A stretch of DNA of 64,000 nt from Prorocentrum cordatum (GCA_963575745.1 CAUYUJ010015727.1:277820-341819), one strand, 5' to 3'; shown: positions 1-11,240, counted from the first letter of the stretch. Notes: generated by a model not told the origin, from the sequence alone. Translations and numbers: made by a program.

Positions 1-1025
1 GTTCTCTCGTGTTCGTCGTCGCTATTCTCTGCTGCCGTGTTATGGCATGTTCTACAACTTTGCGTCATTATATTAACTATTATGTCAAGGTGTGTTCTGT
101 TCTATTCCATGTTATGGCATGGAGTGGCGTCTTCTGTTATGTCATGCGTTGCTCTGGTATGTTATGTGATGCCATATTTGCTGACGGTCCGGCTCTGTAT
201 TATCTATAATGATTTGTTCTGCTAGTATGTGTTATGCTCTGTTGTCGTGCTGTGATCAATAATGTGATGCTGTGCCATGCTATGATATGATATGTCAAGG
301 TGTGCTATGTTATGCTCGACTCTGTTATGGTATGGTATGTTGTGTTCGTTCGTCCTCTGTTCTGTCATGTTCTGCTCTGGTATGCTATGGAATTGTCTGC
401 TTTGCTCCATGTTGTTATGACATTGCTATGGTATGTTCTGTCGTGCTCTGTCATGTTTGTGTCATGTTATGTCGTGTCATGGTATGTTTTGTCGTGTTCG
501 TCGTCGCTGTGCTCTGCTGTCGTGTTATGATACGTGCTGTGATGCTGTGTCATGAAATGAACTATTATGCCAAGGAGTGTTATGTTATGCTTGGTTATGT
601 TATGTTATGTTGTGCTCTGCCGTTGCCTGCTCCGTCAGGTTCTGCTCTGGAATGTTATGTGAGGTTATGTTATGCTCTACTTTGTCATGGCATTGCTATG
701 TTATGTTCTGTCATGGTCCGTCGTGCCCGTGTTCTGTTCTGCCATGTTGTGTTTTGTCGTGTTCGTCGTTGCTATGGTCTGCTGTCGGGTTATGATATGT
801 TATGTGATGCTGTGCCATGGGCAGTGGTGTTATGGTGTACTTGGTTGTGTTATATTATGTTGTGCCATGTCGTCTTCGGTTCCGTCATAATCTGCTCTGG
901 TGTGTTCTGTCATGTTATGTTATGCTCTACTTTGCCATGCTATTGAAATGTTATGGTCTGTCATGCTCTGTCGTGCTCTGTTCCGTTCTGCCATGTTCTG
1001 TTCGGTCATGTTGTGTTTTGTCGAC
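1..1025. repeat. Degenerate pentanucleotide satellite (TGTTA/TGCTC type)
   Basis: The sequence is built of imperfect 5-bp steps such as TGTTA, TGCTC, TGTCA and TGGTA. A longer period is superimposed: the phrase GTTCGTCGTCGCT recurs near 11, 496 and 761, and CTGTGATGCTGTG-like text recurs near 250, 524 and 795, which gives a higher-order unit of about 265-275 bp. Short open frames here are by-products of the period and are Cys/Val/Met-rich. No gene is supported. Confidence 0.85.
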
Positions 1026-1028
1026 CCA

Positions 1029-1190
1029 GGACTCCCAGAGATCATCGGGACAACTTGGGGTCTGGTGACCGCGGCATGCACGGTGGGGTTGGCCAGGCGC
1101 GAGGCGGCACACACGGGACTCTCGGGGACCATCGGGACAATTTGAGGTCTTGCGGCCGCGGTATGCAGGTTGGGGTTGGCCGGGTGGCCT
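1029..1190. repeat. 87-bp tandem dimer
   Basis: Two imperfect copies, starting near 1029 and 1116, share GGACTC, ATCGGGACAA, GGCCGCGG-like and GGTTGGGGTTGGCC-like blocks in the same order. This is a simple local duplication between the satellite and the LINE relic. Confidence 0.7.
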
Positions 1191-1303
1191 ATTCTTGAAA
1201 TCCAATTACCCCAACTTGTCGGGTCGGGAAACATGCTTTCAACATATATTTGCGGTGGCATTTGTGCATTCATAGTTTCCATGAGATTGCATGTTCAAGC
1301 CGT

Positions 1304-1590
1304 TTGGTCTTGGCATGGAAGACGTGTTCAAAATTCACGGGCGCATTGCGCCCGAAAAAGAACCCTGTACGAGAGCGCATGCGTTTGTTGAACATCGTTG
1401 TTGCCCCGATTGCCTCGCACGGCTGCGAAATTTGTACCATGGACGAAGCGACTTCGGACCGGTTCAAGGTGACCTGGAGAAAGATGCTCCGCAACACGTT
1501 TCGTTCTGCGCGTGGCGGAACCAGACGGTCAGCAGGCAGACCTTCTCCGAGGTGGAGCGATTCTCTCCGCATGCAGCTCCTGATTTGTCC
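1304..1590 (+). pseudogene. Non-LTR (LINE) reverse transcriptase 3' end, relic
   Basis: The + frame encodes a stretch that looks like the thumb and post-RT region of LINE-type reverse transcriptases. In order it shows an AWK..SKF motif, RERMRLLNIVVAPIASHGCE (LINE RTs typically have a run like RLRLL..V..P.LLYG.E), MDEATSDRFKVTWRKMLRN (typical W...RLE...R..LR) and a GRPSPRWSDSL tail (typical GRP..RW.D.L). No palm catalytic motif is present upstream, so this is a 5'-truncated fragment, as LINE insertions usually are. The assignment rests on motif resemblance alone. Confidence 0.55.
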
Positions 1591-1958
1591 GTTCGACTCA
1601 CGGCGCCGTCTGCTCCTGGGGGGGCCTCTGCAGCACTGGAGCCGGCACGCAGACCGAAGCGAACCGAACCTGGGCCCTCATCTCAGGCCCAGGGCGGGGG
1701 GCGGGGGCGGCGCCGCCGAAGTCCCCAGTGGGAGGGTCCGCGTGCGGCCCCCCGCCCGTTTCCGCGCCCTCCCCGCGCCCTGCGTGACGCTGTGCAACCC
1801 CGCCGATGGCCCCAGAGTGGGAGGGCCCGCGTGCGGCTTCCTGCCCATGTCGGTTCGGTTCGCTTCGGGGGAGGGCCCCCAGACCGTCAACAAAATGATC
1901 AGGAATGAGGAGCAAGGGTCTCGACCTTCGGGGAGCCGCGCTGGCGACAAGACACGGC

Positions 1959-2120
1959 TAGGGTCGGGCACGTCCCCCTGACAGGAGGACTATTCAAACA
2001 TTGTTATAAAACATAGCCTGGGGACGATCTTCGAAAACTAGTTCTGACCATGCTTGCGTATTTGAACAGCTTGTTATCTTTCGTCCAAAAATCCGCCTGT
2101 GGGGGGACATGCCCGACCTA
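1959..2120. mobile_element. MITE-like element, family 5 (TCGGGC..GTCCCCC ends)
   Basis: The ends are inverted copies of each other. The left end reads TCGGGCACGTCCCCCTG, and the right end, reverse complemented, reads TCGGGCATGTCCCCCCA followed by CAGG. The centre holds ATAGCCTGGGGACGA, also found in a related partial copy near 49.77 kb. There is no coding capacity. The best-preserved copy is at 37318-37488. Confidence 0.6.
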
Positions 2121-3367
2121 AAAAACACAGCGCTTCATGTCCAGGGCGTCCTGCCGCCGCCCGCAGCTCAGACTGGGGCACGGCCGAGATGGGGACGGGA
2201 AGGAAGTGGGGACGAAGACCACATATCACGGCGGGAGTTGTCAAGATTTCCGGATGTTCGGGGCCCCCATTGGGCCCCGGAACCGTCAACAAAACGACCC
2301 TGGATGAGGCTCGGATCCCCAGGCAGGTGGGTCCAGACCTGTTGGGGGACCACGCTGCGAAAAATCGGCATGTCGGGTGTCTAGGACGTCTGGCCGCCGC
2401 CAGCAGCCCAGCCTTCGGACGATCGAAAATGGGGACAAGAGGAGGGGGGACGAAAATCAACACCACGGGCAGCGCTAGGGGGGACAGGCTCACGGGGGAA
2501 CGCATCGACCCCGAATCGCCCACTGATCGCCGACAGGGGCCTGAAAGCCCACCCCGGCTATGATCTAGTAATCTAAAGCCAATGTGTGGGCGATGTATCG
2601 CCGATTCATCGCCGATTCAAGTTTTTTCCCGCGCAAAGTTCAGGCCGTCGTGTCCAGTTCCAACAGGCTCGCTGTCAGTGTCGCCGAGAACGTTGTCCGC
2701 TCGAGATAAGCAGCCGCCTGCCCAACAGAGGCCGCAGCCGGTTTTGGACAACATGTGTCTGTGGGCATCGTACCAATTTTTCCCCGCACCCGTTTCGGGC
2801 GTCCTGACCAGACGCCCGGCACCTGACAACCAATGAGGGGACTGGTTTGTTCCCGCTTCTGCCTTATGAACGCCGGTTTGTCGGGGGCGGCCAAGAGGGG
2901 GCCGTCCAAGAGGGGGGGCGCAAATCATGGCCATGGGCATGTGCGCGGCCCAAGGGGGGAGGGCTGGGGACATATTGAAATACGCAGAGGCCCCATGAAA
3001 TTTGAGGAGATATCATGGCCCCCAAAAATAACCTCCCTCTTGGCCGCCCCTGAGTTTGGGGGTTCAGCGCCGTCAAACTAAACGCTCGGCCGGCCCTGCG
3101 GAACTGGTCGAGAGATCAGAGGGCCCTTGCATCTTCCACAATCGAAGTGCGGGATGTCCGGGAGTCGCTTGCTGCCAGTCGCCGCCGCCCCATGCTTTCT
3201 CCACCCTCCAGCGTCCAGCGTCGTGATTTTGTTGTAACGTGGGCCCCCAGCGGTCGGCACCCGTTCTCTGGGACCGGCCGTCCGTCCAGCCCGAATCCTT
3301 GTCGTCCGTTGGCATTGTGCTCGTTCCGATGAGCCATACGCCCGCCACCCAGTCCGTCCCCAGACAT
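2121..3367. other. Non-genic stretch with diverged dispersed repeats
   Basis: No gene is recognised. Positions 2621-2812 resemble the 55041-55251 inverted-repeat element: CTGTCAGTGTCGCCG, GCCGCCTGCCCAACAG and TTTCGGGCGTCC occur in the same order. Positions 2480-2560 match a module also at 38010-38095 and 38300-38400 that contains AATCGCCCACTCAT-like and GCCGACAGG-like text. The open frames here are GC-rich shadows. Confidence 0.55.
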
Positions 3368-3545
3368 GATCGCGTCGTAAAAAAATCAGGACGGGAGGTT
3401 TTTGCATATTTTCGACCTCGGGGGGCCCTCGCCGGGCCTCGGGACCGTCAAAAAACGACTCAGGACGAAAAATCGGCCCCGGGGAAAGGGCCGGGACTTC
3501 CGGGGACGCCGTCCTGAAAAAATCAGGACGTCGCATGTCTGGGTC
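3368..3545 (+). repeat. Dispersed short repeat DSR, full-length copy
   Basis: This is a copy of a ~170-bp element repeated many times in the window. Shared blocks in order are CAGGACGGGAGGTTTTTG, TTTTCGACCTCGGGGGGCCC, GACCGTCAAAAAACGACTC, GGACGAAAAATCGGCCCCGG and an end rich in GACGTC/GTCCTG with an AAAAAATC run. The ends are imperfect inverted repeats. There is no coding capacity. It may be a SINE- or MITE-like element, and the class is not established. Confidence 0.65.
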
Positions 3546-3888
3546 GTGTCTTCGTCGGATTGACTGGCTTTGCTTCGTTATCATCATCGTTTCGGCCCTA
3601 AGGGGTCGCAGATGAAACTGTTGACGGTCCCAGGGTAGGGGCTCCCCGGGGCCTGCGGCTGCCAAGCATTGTCCGTTGGACTGCGTAGCAGGGGGAGGCG
3701 TTTGGGAATGTCGCGCCGTGGAGCAAATCATGCCAGAAGCTGTTTTTTCAATTGCCTGCATCTTAGGTTGCGGGTGGGTGGCATCTGAAATGGAGGGTCA
3801 GTGAAGAAGGGGGCCCGAGAAGGGCCCTTTCGGGACCTTTTTAGGCCCCTGCTCGCTCCGCAAGGGGCTCCAGATGGCCCGTTTGGGA

Positions 3889-4112
3889 GCCCGCTCTTTC
3901 GCCTCCAATGTAGGTCACCTCCCATTGCCACCTCCAATTTAGGTCACCTCCCATTTTGGTCACCTCCCATTTAGGTCACCTCCCTTTTTGGAGCCCGTTC
4001 TTTTACCTCCAATTTAGGTCTAACCCGGTCGTCGCCCCGTTCTTTTACCTCCAATTTAGGTCACCTCCCATTTTGGAGCCCGTTCCTTCACCTCCAATTT
4101 AGGTCACCGCCC
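3889..4112. repeat. CACCTCCAATTTAGGT minisatellite
   Basis: About eight imperfect repeats of ACCTCCAATTTAGGTC alternate with ACCTCCCATTTTGG and GAGCCCGTTCTTTT phrases. The repeat is confined to this interval and no gene lies in it. Confidence 0.8.
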
Positions 4113-4454
4113 AGGGTGTCCTTACAGGGCTCGGGACGGGCAACAAATAATTGAGCACGGGGGAGCGGGTCCTGTGGAATGGAGCCGCCGCTGCCCGCAG
4201 CTTCCGTTGCCGCCGCCGCCGCCCCCTTGAGGTCCGGGGGGCATCAATTCTCTGCGGCATGCCTGGGCGTTCTCGCTCGGTTTGTTCTGGGGCCTGGGCC
4301 CGATATTCTGAAAAGCCACATGTGCCGCAGAAAGATGGCCAATGGCTCTGGACATTGCGTGTTTTACGATGCCAGCGGTCGTGGCCGCCACCATCGTCGT
4401 CGTCGCTGTCGCCGTGGTGGCCTCCTCGTGATCTTGCCTTCCTACTTGCCCTCC

Positions 4455-4625
4455 TCTGGTCCTCCTCCTCCTCCTCCTCCTCCTCCTCCTCCTCCTCCTC
4501 CTCCTCCTCCGTCTCCTCCTGCTCCTGTTTCCGCTCCTCCGCTTCCTGCTCCTCCTGCTCCTGCCTCTGGTGCACTTGCTCCTCCTCCTCCTCCTCCTCC
4601 TCCTCCTCCTTCTCCTCCTCCTCGT
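4455..4625. repeat. CCT triplet array
   Basis: A CCT/TCC triplet tract with a few CTG/CGC interruptions. Both strands stay open through it, giving poly-Pro, poly-Ser or poly-Glu/Arg translations, so the long frames across this interval are not taken as genes. Confidence 0.9.
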
Positions 4626-5557
4626 CCTGCCCAAATGAGGGCAGCGCTGTTCTGGCCGCTCAAGGCCCCATAGGGGACCGTTTGCTCTTCTGCTCGCCGA
4701 GCTTGCACTTCTCGGAGCAGCCTAGGCATAGGAGGCGGCCCCGCGGGCTTGCGTCCAGGGGCCCCGCAGGGCTTCTGGGTCATAACGTAAGTCATTGAAG
4801 CTTCGGCTTGTTTTGGGTTGAATGTGTATGGGCGAACAGCGCCAAATGGCGCCCAATAGTAGCGCCGAGTAGGGTTCAACTGGTGCCCAACAGACGGTAC
4901 CGTGCGGCGGCGCTTGTTGGAGCGCACATTGCCGTTTGATAAACCCTATATTGGTGAGACTGATCCTTTGGGGATAGTAAAGTCTGGGGTCCAGGCGAGA
5001 TACTAGTTTCTTCCTGGAGATATCGATGTTAGGATGTCTGAATCGCGTGTCGCCTGGGACATCCTCACAATCAGAGTTGCGAAAGGAACCTTTGAGGGGA
5101 TAGTCAAGTTCGGCCTCCCCGCCTGTCGTGGCAACTGAACCACCTTCAATCCCATGGATGAAGAGATACCAGGGCTGAGGGGGGGGGATGCTTTATGATC
5201 CGCGGATTGCGGCTAAGTAGGGACAGCCGCCAGATCCCGCGTGCTTACGGGGCCTGTTGCTGCTCTTTTCGCTTACCCCACCTCCCTTCGGTGCCCGGAC
5301 AAAGAGTGTCCACGCCGACGGCGTGAAGACAATCAGGCATGATGGCAACGACAATGGCAGTATACATGTGGCTCGCCCCCCCCCCCCCTCAGCTCCAAAC
5401 CCAAAGTTGAAGTGTCCATATGTTGTCCCCCGCGCGCTGCCTCGCACCCCACCCCGTCAACTCTGGGTTGGGGCGGACGGGGCCTATGGATATTTGATCG
5501 ACGCAGTTCGATATCATATCATTTGGGCGCGATGGGTGTGGTTTACCGGTTCCGTGA
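4626..5557. other. Non-genic stretch, nothing recognised
   Basis: No coding frame with protein-like composition, no RNA gene and no clear repeat structure was seen, apart from a poly-C run near 5381-5392. Confidence 0.5.
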
Positions 5558-5740
5558 GCCGTTTTTTCGCCGGTTCCGACGCCGTTTTTTTACCGATTCC
5601 GTCGCCGTTTTTTGATTGGTTCCGGCTCCGGTTCCAATCCTGGAGCTGTTTTTTTGCCGTTTCCGGTCGCCTTTTTTTGCCGTTTCCATTTTCAAGGGAC
5701 ATTTTTTTGGAAACGGTAAAAAAACGGCCCTGCCGTTTCC
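5558..5740. repeat. T-tract repeat (CCGTTTTTT..CCGNTTCCG)
   Basis: Six- to seven-T runs preceded by CCG or GCCG alternate with GGTTCCG/GATTCCG phrases roughly every 20-30 bp. The pattern is a degenerate minisatellite. Translations are Phe/Arg-rich and not gene-like. Confidence 0.7.
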
Positions 5741-6009
5741 GGGGCCCACAGAGGTGTGGACACTTTTTGTCCACCCACCGTTCCTCCCCCGCCTTCCCCC
5801 CGCTCCTGGTCCCCCCCGCGCCCGTGCCGCCCGCTCTCGTGGCTGGGCCCCCTTTTTTCCGGACGGTAGGTCAACAAAAAAAGGGTTGTGCCGTGCCACG
5901 GGCCCACCATTCGGAGTGTCTACCTTTCGTTCCTCTTGAGTGTGCACTGGGCATCCCCCTGCGGTTTTCAAGTGGGCGTGCTGGGAACCCTTTGGTTGGT
6001 GCTTGCAGG

Positions 6010-6080
6010 CTCCAACAAGAAAAGAGAGAGAGAGAGAGACAAAACAAAAACAACAACATCAAAAACAACACGCCAACACA
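6010..6080. repeat. GA microsatellite and A-rich tract
   Basis: An AGAGAGAGAGAGAG run is followed by an A-rich, C-punctuated tract (AAAACAAAAACAACAAC). Confidence 0.85.
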
Positions 6081-6209
6081 ACGATGAGTGATTTCCCCTA
6101 ACATCCTGTGGTACCGGGTCGTCGTTTTGAAGAGAGAGTCTCACCTCCCGCTCCCGCCCTTCCCTCCCGCTGCCCTCCTCTTTCCTCCCATCCCTGTCCC
6201 TGCCCTCAG

Positions 6210-6640
6210 CATGGCAGCGCTCCGTGTCCCCATGTGGAGCGCCACCGAAGGCCCCAGCGGCAGCGTTCGCATGCGCCCGCGCCACCCATGGGGGCTCCAC
6301 CGAAGGCCCAGCTGAGGGAGCGCTCGCATGCGTCCGCGCCACCCAGTGCAGCGCTTCGTGGCCCCATGGGGAGCTCCACCGAAGGCCCCAGGGGGATCGT
6401 TCGCATGCGCCCGCGCCACCCAGTACAGCGCTTCTTGTGGCCTCATGGGGAAGCCCCCCCTGCGTGCCCAGAGGCGACGTTCGCATTCGCCCCCTAGCCG
6501 ATTTCGGTACATTCCTCACCCGCTTCGCGGCCCCAAGGGAGCTCCACGGACGGCCCCAGTGGCCGTTCGCATGGGCCCCCCCGCGCCCATGACGCCATAC
6601 ACTTCTCACACGCTTCGTGGCCCCATGTAGGGTACTCCAC
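6210..6640. repeat. ~78-bp minisatellite, block 1
   Basis: Several imperfect repeats carry GCGCTTCGTGGCCCCAT, GAGCTCCACCGAAGGCCC and TTCGCATGCGCCCGCGCCAC in order. The same unit returns at 7236-7960 and 39735-39970. All six frames are open over long stretches because the unit lacks stops, so the Arg/Pro/Ala-rich open frames are rejected as genes. Confidence 0.85.
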
Positions 6641-7235
6641 GGTCCGGGGCGAAGGGCAGGGGCCCCTTCCGCATCGCACAGGCATCTGGCGTCGCGATTG
6701 TTTTTGCACGGCGCGGAGCTCGTGGACCTCTCGACCCCATCTTGGGGACCAGCCCCGGGCAATCTTGTTTGTGGCCCCGGGGCTGCAACACTGCTTCTGG
6801 ACGCCGACCTCGAGGAAGAAGCGCCGCGAGACCGGACCGATCACGGCGTTCGGGGGGGGGCGAGGCCCCGCCCTGGTCGATGCAAGGGCCCGTCCAGGAG
6901 CTCGCTCCGGCTAGGCTCTCGCTGCGGCCCAGGTCGTGGCGACGAAGACGCCCCGGGCGGGGGGTTCGAGGAGGGAGACGGCGAGACAGGCCGTCCGAGG
7001 CAGCCCCGCTGGCCTCCGGCAGGGCGCGGCGGCACGGCGCCTGCTCGATGCCCTCCGCGGGCGGGCGAGGGCCGCCGCCCGCCCAGAAACCTCCGATGCC
7101 GCGATGTCTGCCCCAACCATCCGGCGGTGCCGGATCCTCGCTTCGAGGAGACAGCGCCCCGCACTCCTCCTCCCCTTGTCCTCCCTCCTCCCCCGCGCCT
7201 CCCCCCCCCTCATACCCGCCTCCTGCCCTCCGCAC

Positions 7236-7960
7236 GTCGACCCTGCCGGCGCACCCCCCACGCGCTTCGTGGCCCCAGAAGGGGGGCTCCACCGCAAGCT
7301 CGTCGGGAGGGAGCGTTCGCATGCGTCCGCGCCATACAGGGCACAGAGACCCCATAAGTGGGCTCCACCGAAGGCCCCAGTGGCCGCGTTCGCATGCGCC
7401 CGCGCCACCCTGTGCAGCGCTTCGTGGCCCCATAAGGGAGCTCCACCGAAGGCCCCAGTGGCCGCGGCCGCACGCGTCCGCGCCACCCTGCACAGCGCTT
7501 GGTGGCCCCATGGGGCGCTCTACCGACGGCCCCAATGGCCGCGGCCGCATGCTCCCCCCCCCACCCGGTACAGCGCTACGTGGGTGGTCCTATAAGATGC
7601 TCCATCGAAGGCCCTGGTGGCCGCGGCCGCATGCGTTTCCACCACACAGTACAACGGTTCGTGGCCCCAGAAGAAGCTCACCGAAGGGCCCAGTGGCCGT
7701 GGCCGCATGCGTCCGCGCCACCCTGCACAGCGCTTCGTAGCCCCATAGGGACCTCCCCCGACGGCCCCAGTGGCCGCTTTCGCATGCGTCTGCGCCAACT
7801 CGTGCAGGGCTTCGTGGCCCCATGGGGCCGAAGACCCCACAGGCCGCGGCCGCATGAGTACCCTTTACACGACACCCCTCAGTCGGTTTTTCGCTTCAGG
7901 GAGCTCCACCGAAAGCAGCACCCACAACGTGGTATCCACAACTGCATCTGTTTGGGTCCT
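7236..7960. repeat. ~78-bp minisatellite, block 2, with terminal module
   Basis: About eight repeats of the same unit as block 1, for example AGCGCTTCGTGGCCC at 7416 and AGCGCTTGGTGGCCC at 7494. The array ends with CTCCACCGAAAGCAGC and GTGGTATCCACAACTGCAT. A similar terminal module closes the 39.7-40.0 kb array. Confidence 0.85.
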
Positions 7961-9060
7961 TCTCCAGCATATTTTCTTGTTGTTTTTTCAGGTCAGTAGT
8001 TTTCCACCGTCGGAGCTCGCTGCGGACGGTCCGTGAAATCCGAGGCCTGCTTCGCACTCGTGTCAGACCGGTGTCAGGTTTAATTACCGTTTTTAGTTCT
8101 GCGTGCGGGAACCATTTTCAGCGCCGCCCCAGCGATGGATGTTACGACGAGAACGGGAGAGCGGAAACGAAGACAGTAGGGAAGACCAGGAGCAGCCCTC
8201 GACAAGCAAACCAAGCATTGCACATCAAAAGCATCGGTTCCACGGCGACGGGCCTGACAACGCTCAAACGCTGACCGAACGTGTTCTCTTAGCGCTTTCA
8301 GCGCGCCGAACGCCCACATCAGAAAGCCCATAAAAAACAAAGAGCACGCCACCCTCAAGTGTGGCGTGACGGCATCCACTGCGCGTGCTCGGCCGTCGGA
8401 GGCCTGCCTCGCACTCGTGGACAGGGCCGGAGACGTGGCCGCGAGGCGAGAGCTCCAGGGGCCCCCGGCCGTCGCCGACGACACCGCCGTTGCCGCCTCC
8501 GCCCGTCGCGGCCGCCGCCGAAGCGGCCACCGCACGCGCGGAGGCGTGAGCGTTACGGCGTTGTCGGCGACGGCGATGGCGGACGCGACAGCGCTCGGCC
8601 ACGGCGGCGGCGACGGCGACGGCGGCGGCGACGACGTCGACGTCGGCCGCGGCGACGACGGCGGCGCCTGCGACGGCGGCGGCTACGACGACGGCTTGCT
8701 GGCGGGAAGGCGCCGCAACAGGTGCGGGCCCGGTGCCGCTCGCCCTCAGCCGCTCGCGGATGCCGGGGCCCCCGCCGCTGGACGCGAGCGCGCGGCAGGC
8801 CCCGGCCGGTGTGCGGGCAGGTTCTTCTAGGGCGACGGGGTCTATACATACCCTCTGCTCCTTGCACAAGCCAAGCCTGACCCCAGCAGCGGTGTATACG
8901 CAGCGTGAACCCAGCTCCTGGGTTCAGGATGGGCCTGGCCAGGGAGCAGTGGATATGTAACTAGAGATATCGTCGCCCTATCTCCGGTTTCCTCTGTCAG
9001 CATCTATGGTGCATTCCCTAAACAGCTAGTACGGGTTTTGCACGGTCCAGAAATTGTGCT
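7961..9060. other. Non-genic stretch with GC-rich triplet tract
   Basis: Positions 8455-8720 are a degenerate GGC/GAC/GCC triplet tract, open in several frames on both strands as Ala/Asp/Gly/Arg-rich translations. The remainder shows no recognisable gene. The frames here have array-like composition and are not supported as coding. Confidence 0.55.
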
Positions 9061-9245
9061 TAGCGTGTCGCGCCAGTGGTTCTGGCCACACCACGTCTCA
9101 GCGCGACACGCTGACCACATCCCAGTCCCAGTCCCCAAGCGCCAACGTCCCGAGCTTTTCCCAGCCTCCCGCCCCGCGGAGCGGAGCGACACGCTATCCA
9201 CTCGCAAGGCATAGCGTGTCGCCAGTGCCGCCGTCACAGCACGCT
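9061..9245. repeat. Dispersed repeat with GCGTGTCGC / GCGACACGC motifs
   Basis: The interval contains GCGTGTCGCGCCAG, later CGCGACACGCTGACC, CGAGCTTTTCCCAGCC, CGCCCCGCGGAGCGGAGCG and AGCGTGTCGCC. Homologous text in the same order lies at 37157-37295, and the final third also occurs at 46253-46310. No gene lies in it. Confidence 0.6.
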
Positions 9246-9499
9246 AAGCAAAAGTTCCCGACCGCATTCCCGAAACATATTGTCTGTAACCCAGACATGC
9301 TCGCTCGTCGTAATCGGACTCTGGGGGCCCTCAGCGGGATGGAAAACCTGCCCTAGGGCAGGGGCGGGACTGGAGGGACCGCGTTGTGGAAAACAAGAAA
9401 CATCGCATGTCTGGGAAGGGCTCCACATATAATCATTCTCTCGCCCGGCGGGGGCTGCCAGACCCCCGAAGCCGGTGGCCCCACCACCTTTTTCGGCTA

Positions 9500-10345
9500 A
9501 CGAGCTCTTAACACAAAGGCTCCCAAGAGCGAGCGGTGATCTGAAAATCTCCCCATACCAAGGCTTCCAAGAGCGATCGGTAACGTAACAAGCTGATCTT
9601 GGGCTTACGCCGCACCGCCGACCCCTTGGGGGGCTCCTGGTTGGTCTCTCGAGGGCCTCCTGGCAGCACTTTTGAAGCCTTTGGGGGTCCGTTTTGGGGC
9701 CTCTTGGGACCTCGTTTAGGCTTCTGGTGGGCCTCTTGGAGCCTCTTGGGGGCTTCTTGAGGGCCTCTTGGGGCCTCCTGGAGGCTTCTTGGGGCCGGGG
9801 GCTCGAAATTTCCGCTTGGGTCTCCCGCTTGGGCCCCCTCCTGGATTCTTGGGGCGATCTTGAGGCCTCTTGGGCCGTCTTGATTGTTCTGAAAGCCCAA
9901 GAGGCACATGTGCTAAAATCATACGTTTCCCTACGGTAATGAAACGATGTTTGCTTCTGGGGGCCCTCTTGGGACGCCTCTTGGGGGTCTCTCGGGTCGT
10001 CTCGGGGGCCTCTTGGGCCGTCTGGGGGCCATCTTGGCCGTCTTGGAACGATCCATCGGCGACTCGGTGCCCTCTTGGACCATCTTGTGGGCCTCTTGGG
10101 GCCCTCATGGCCCGTCGTGAAGCCCGTGGTGCGTTCAGCCGGGGCCGGCCGGACCCCTCCCCCCCTCCAAACCGACCAGACTGGGCCCGGGGTGGGTGGG
10201 TTTGGGGAGGGGGAAGCATCTCACACGCCGATGACCCCAAGGGGTCGGCGGATAGTTAACACCAAGGCTCCCAAGAGCGAACGGTGACGTAAAGAGCTCT
10301 TCGCGTCAAGGCTCCCAAGAGCGAGCGGCAGCTTCTGCCGCAAGG
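9500..10345. repeat. GGGGCCNTCTT array (10-11-bp period)
   Basis: A run of GGGCCTCTTGG-type units occupies about 9640-10110. It is bracketed by AAGGCTCCCAAGAGCGA-type phrases at 9517, 9561, 10263 and 10307. Minus-strand open frames read as Pro/Arg/Gln-rich low complexity (for example PRGPQEAP) and are a product of the unit. Confidence 0.85.
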
Positions 10346-10882
10346 GTGCGATCCCTTGTTTGCCTTTCGCTCGACCTGCTCGGCGCGGCCATCCCCCTGC
10401 AGGCAAGATGCTGGAATAGCTAAGCAGCGGTGTGGGGGGGTCGGGAGGGGTTCCTGTTCTCGGGCCGTGCCTTCTACATACGCAGGACGAAAGATTTTCC
10501 TCTTGAGGTGAAAATGGCCATGAGGAGTTCGCGAGACAACGTCGGTGCCGCCGAACGGACGGCGACTGGACGAGCTGTTTGCACCGTCGGTCCGGCCCCA
10601 AGAGGAAGAAACTTTCGTCCTGGGGATGTAGATTCCGGCCGGGCCTGCCGTGGCCAGCAGAGGCCCTGCCGTTCCTGACACGGGGGGGCCCCGAAGAAGG
10701 CACCCTTTTCGTTGGGGAGGGGCTCGGTGTTCCTTGACTGTTCGACAGGTTGCCTTCAGTTTTTTCCGGAGGTTTTCCATGGGAAGTCGAAGCTCAACTG
10801 ATCGGAGGAAGGGGCCCCGTTCCTTAGTTAGGGTTCCTTGGGTCAACGCCCCGACTGTACCCGTCGTTGTCAGACCCCCCCC
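10346..10882. other. Non-genic stretch, nothing recognised
   Basis: No convincing coding frame, RNA gene or repeat structure was seen in this interval. Confidence 0.45.
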
Positions 10883-11028
10883 CTGACCATCCGGTGCCCT
10901 CAGAAATCTAAAGAAAAGTTAAGGTTATGTTTCTGAGGGCGCACAAAAGGAAAGATAAGGGGCATTCCCCTTAGAATCGAGTGGAAATCTAAGTGCAGAA
11001 GCTATTGGCGCTATGGGCAATGCACATA
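10883..11028. mobile_element. MITE-like element, family 1, rearranged partial copy
   Basis: It starts with CTGACCATCCGGTGCCCTCA and continues AATCTAAAGAAAAGTTAAGG, matching the ends of the complete copy at 35715-36057. It also retains the internal phrase CTATTGGCGCTATGGGCA. The right terminal inverted repeat is missing or disrupted. Confidence 0.6.
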
Positions 11029-11034
11029 GTGTGT

Positions 11035-11102
11035 TTGGTAGATTTTTGGTAGATTTTTGTGTCTACCAAAAATCTACCAAAAATCTACCAAAAATCTACC
11101 AA
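11035..11102. repeat. Palindrome of TAGATTTTTGG / CCAAAAATCTA units
   Basis: The left arm repeats TTGGTAGATTTTTGGTAG and the right arm repeats its complement three times, so the segment can fold into a near-perfect hairpin with a loop of a few bases. A related palindrome is at 29972-30084. Confidence 0.8.
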
Positions 11103-11129
11103 CGCGTTTGGGCCCCACCCATAAGGCCC

Positions 11130-11240
11130 TAACCTTAGGGTTCCACCCATATGATCCCAACCACAAGGTTCCGCCCATGAGGCCTTGCCCATAGGACCCC
11201 GCCCATAGGGTACCACCTAAGCGGTCGCACCCACGATATG
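11130..11240. repeat. CCCATAAGG-type short repeat
   Basis: Degenerate 14-18-bp repeats alternate CCCATAAGGCC, CCCATATGATCC, CCCATGAGGCC and CCCATAGGACC. It is a small minisatellite. Confidence 0.6.

Noticed and set aside
4099-4927. Overlapping poly-Glu, poly-Arg, poly-Pro and poly-Gly frames
   Set aside because: They come from the CCT triplet tract read in different frames and strands.
6606-7740. Long frames on both strands (over 300 codons)
   Set aside because: The ~78-bp minisatellite lacks stops. Composition is Arg/Pro/Ala-rich and repeats with the unit.
8264-8880. Ala/Arg-rich frames on both strands
   Set aside because: Degenerate GGC/GAC triplet tract. No motif, and equally open on both strands.
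9716-10240. Minus-strand Pro/Arg/Gln-rich frames, also near 40.6-42.9 and 49.9-50.5 kb
   Set aside because: They are translations of the GGGGCCNTCTT arrays, with the same pattern at every array and no flanking coding signal.
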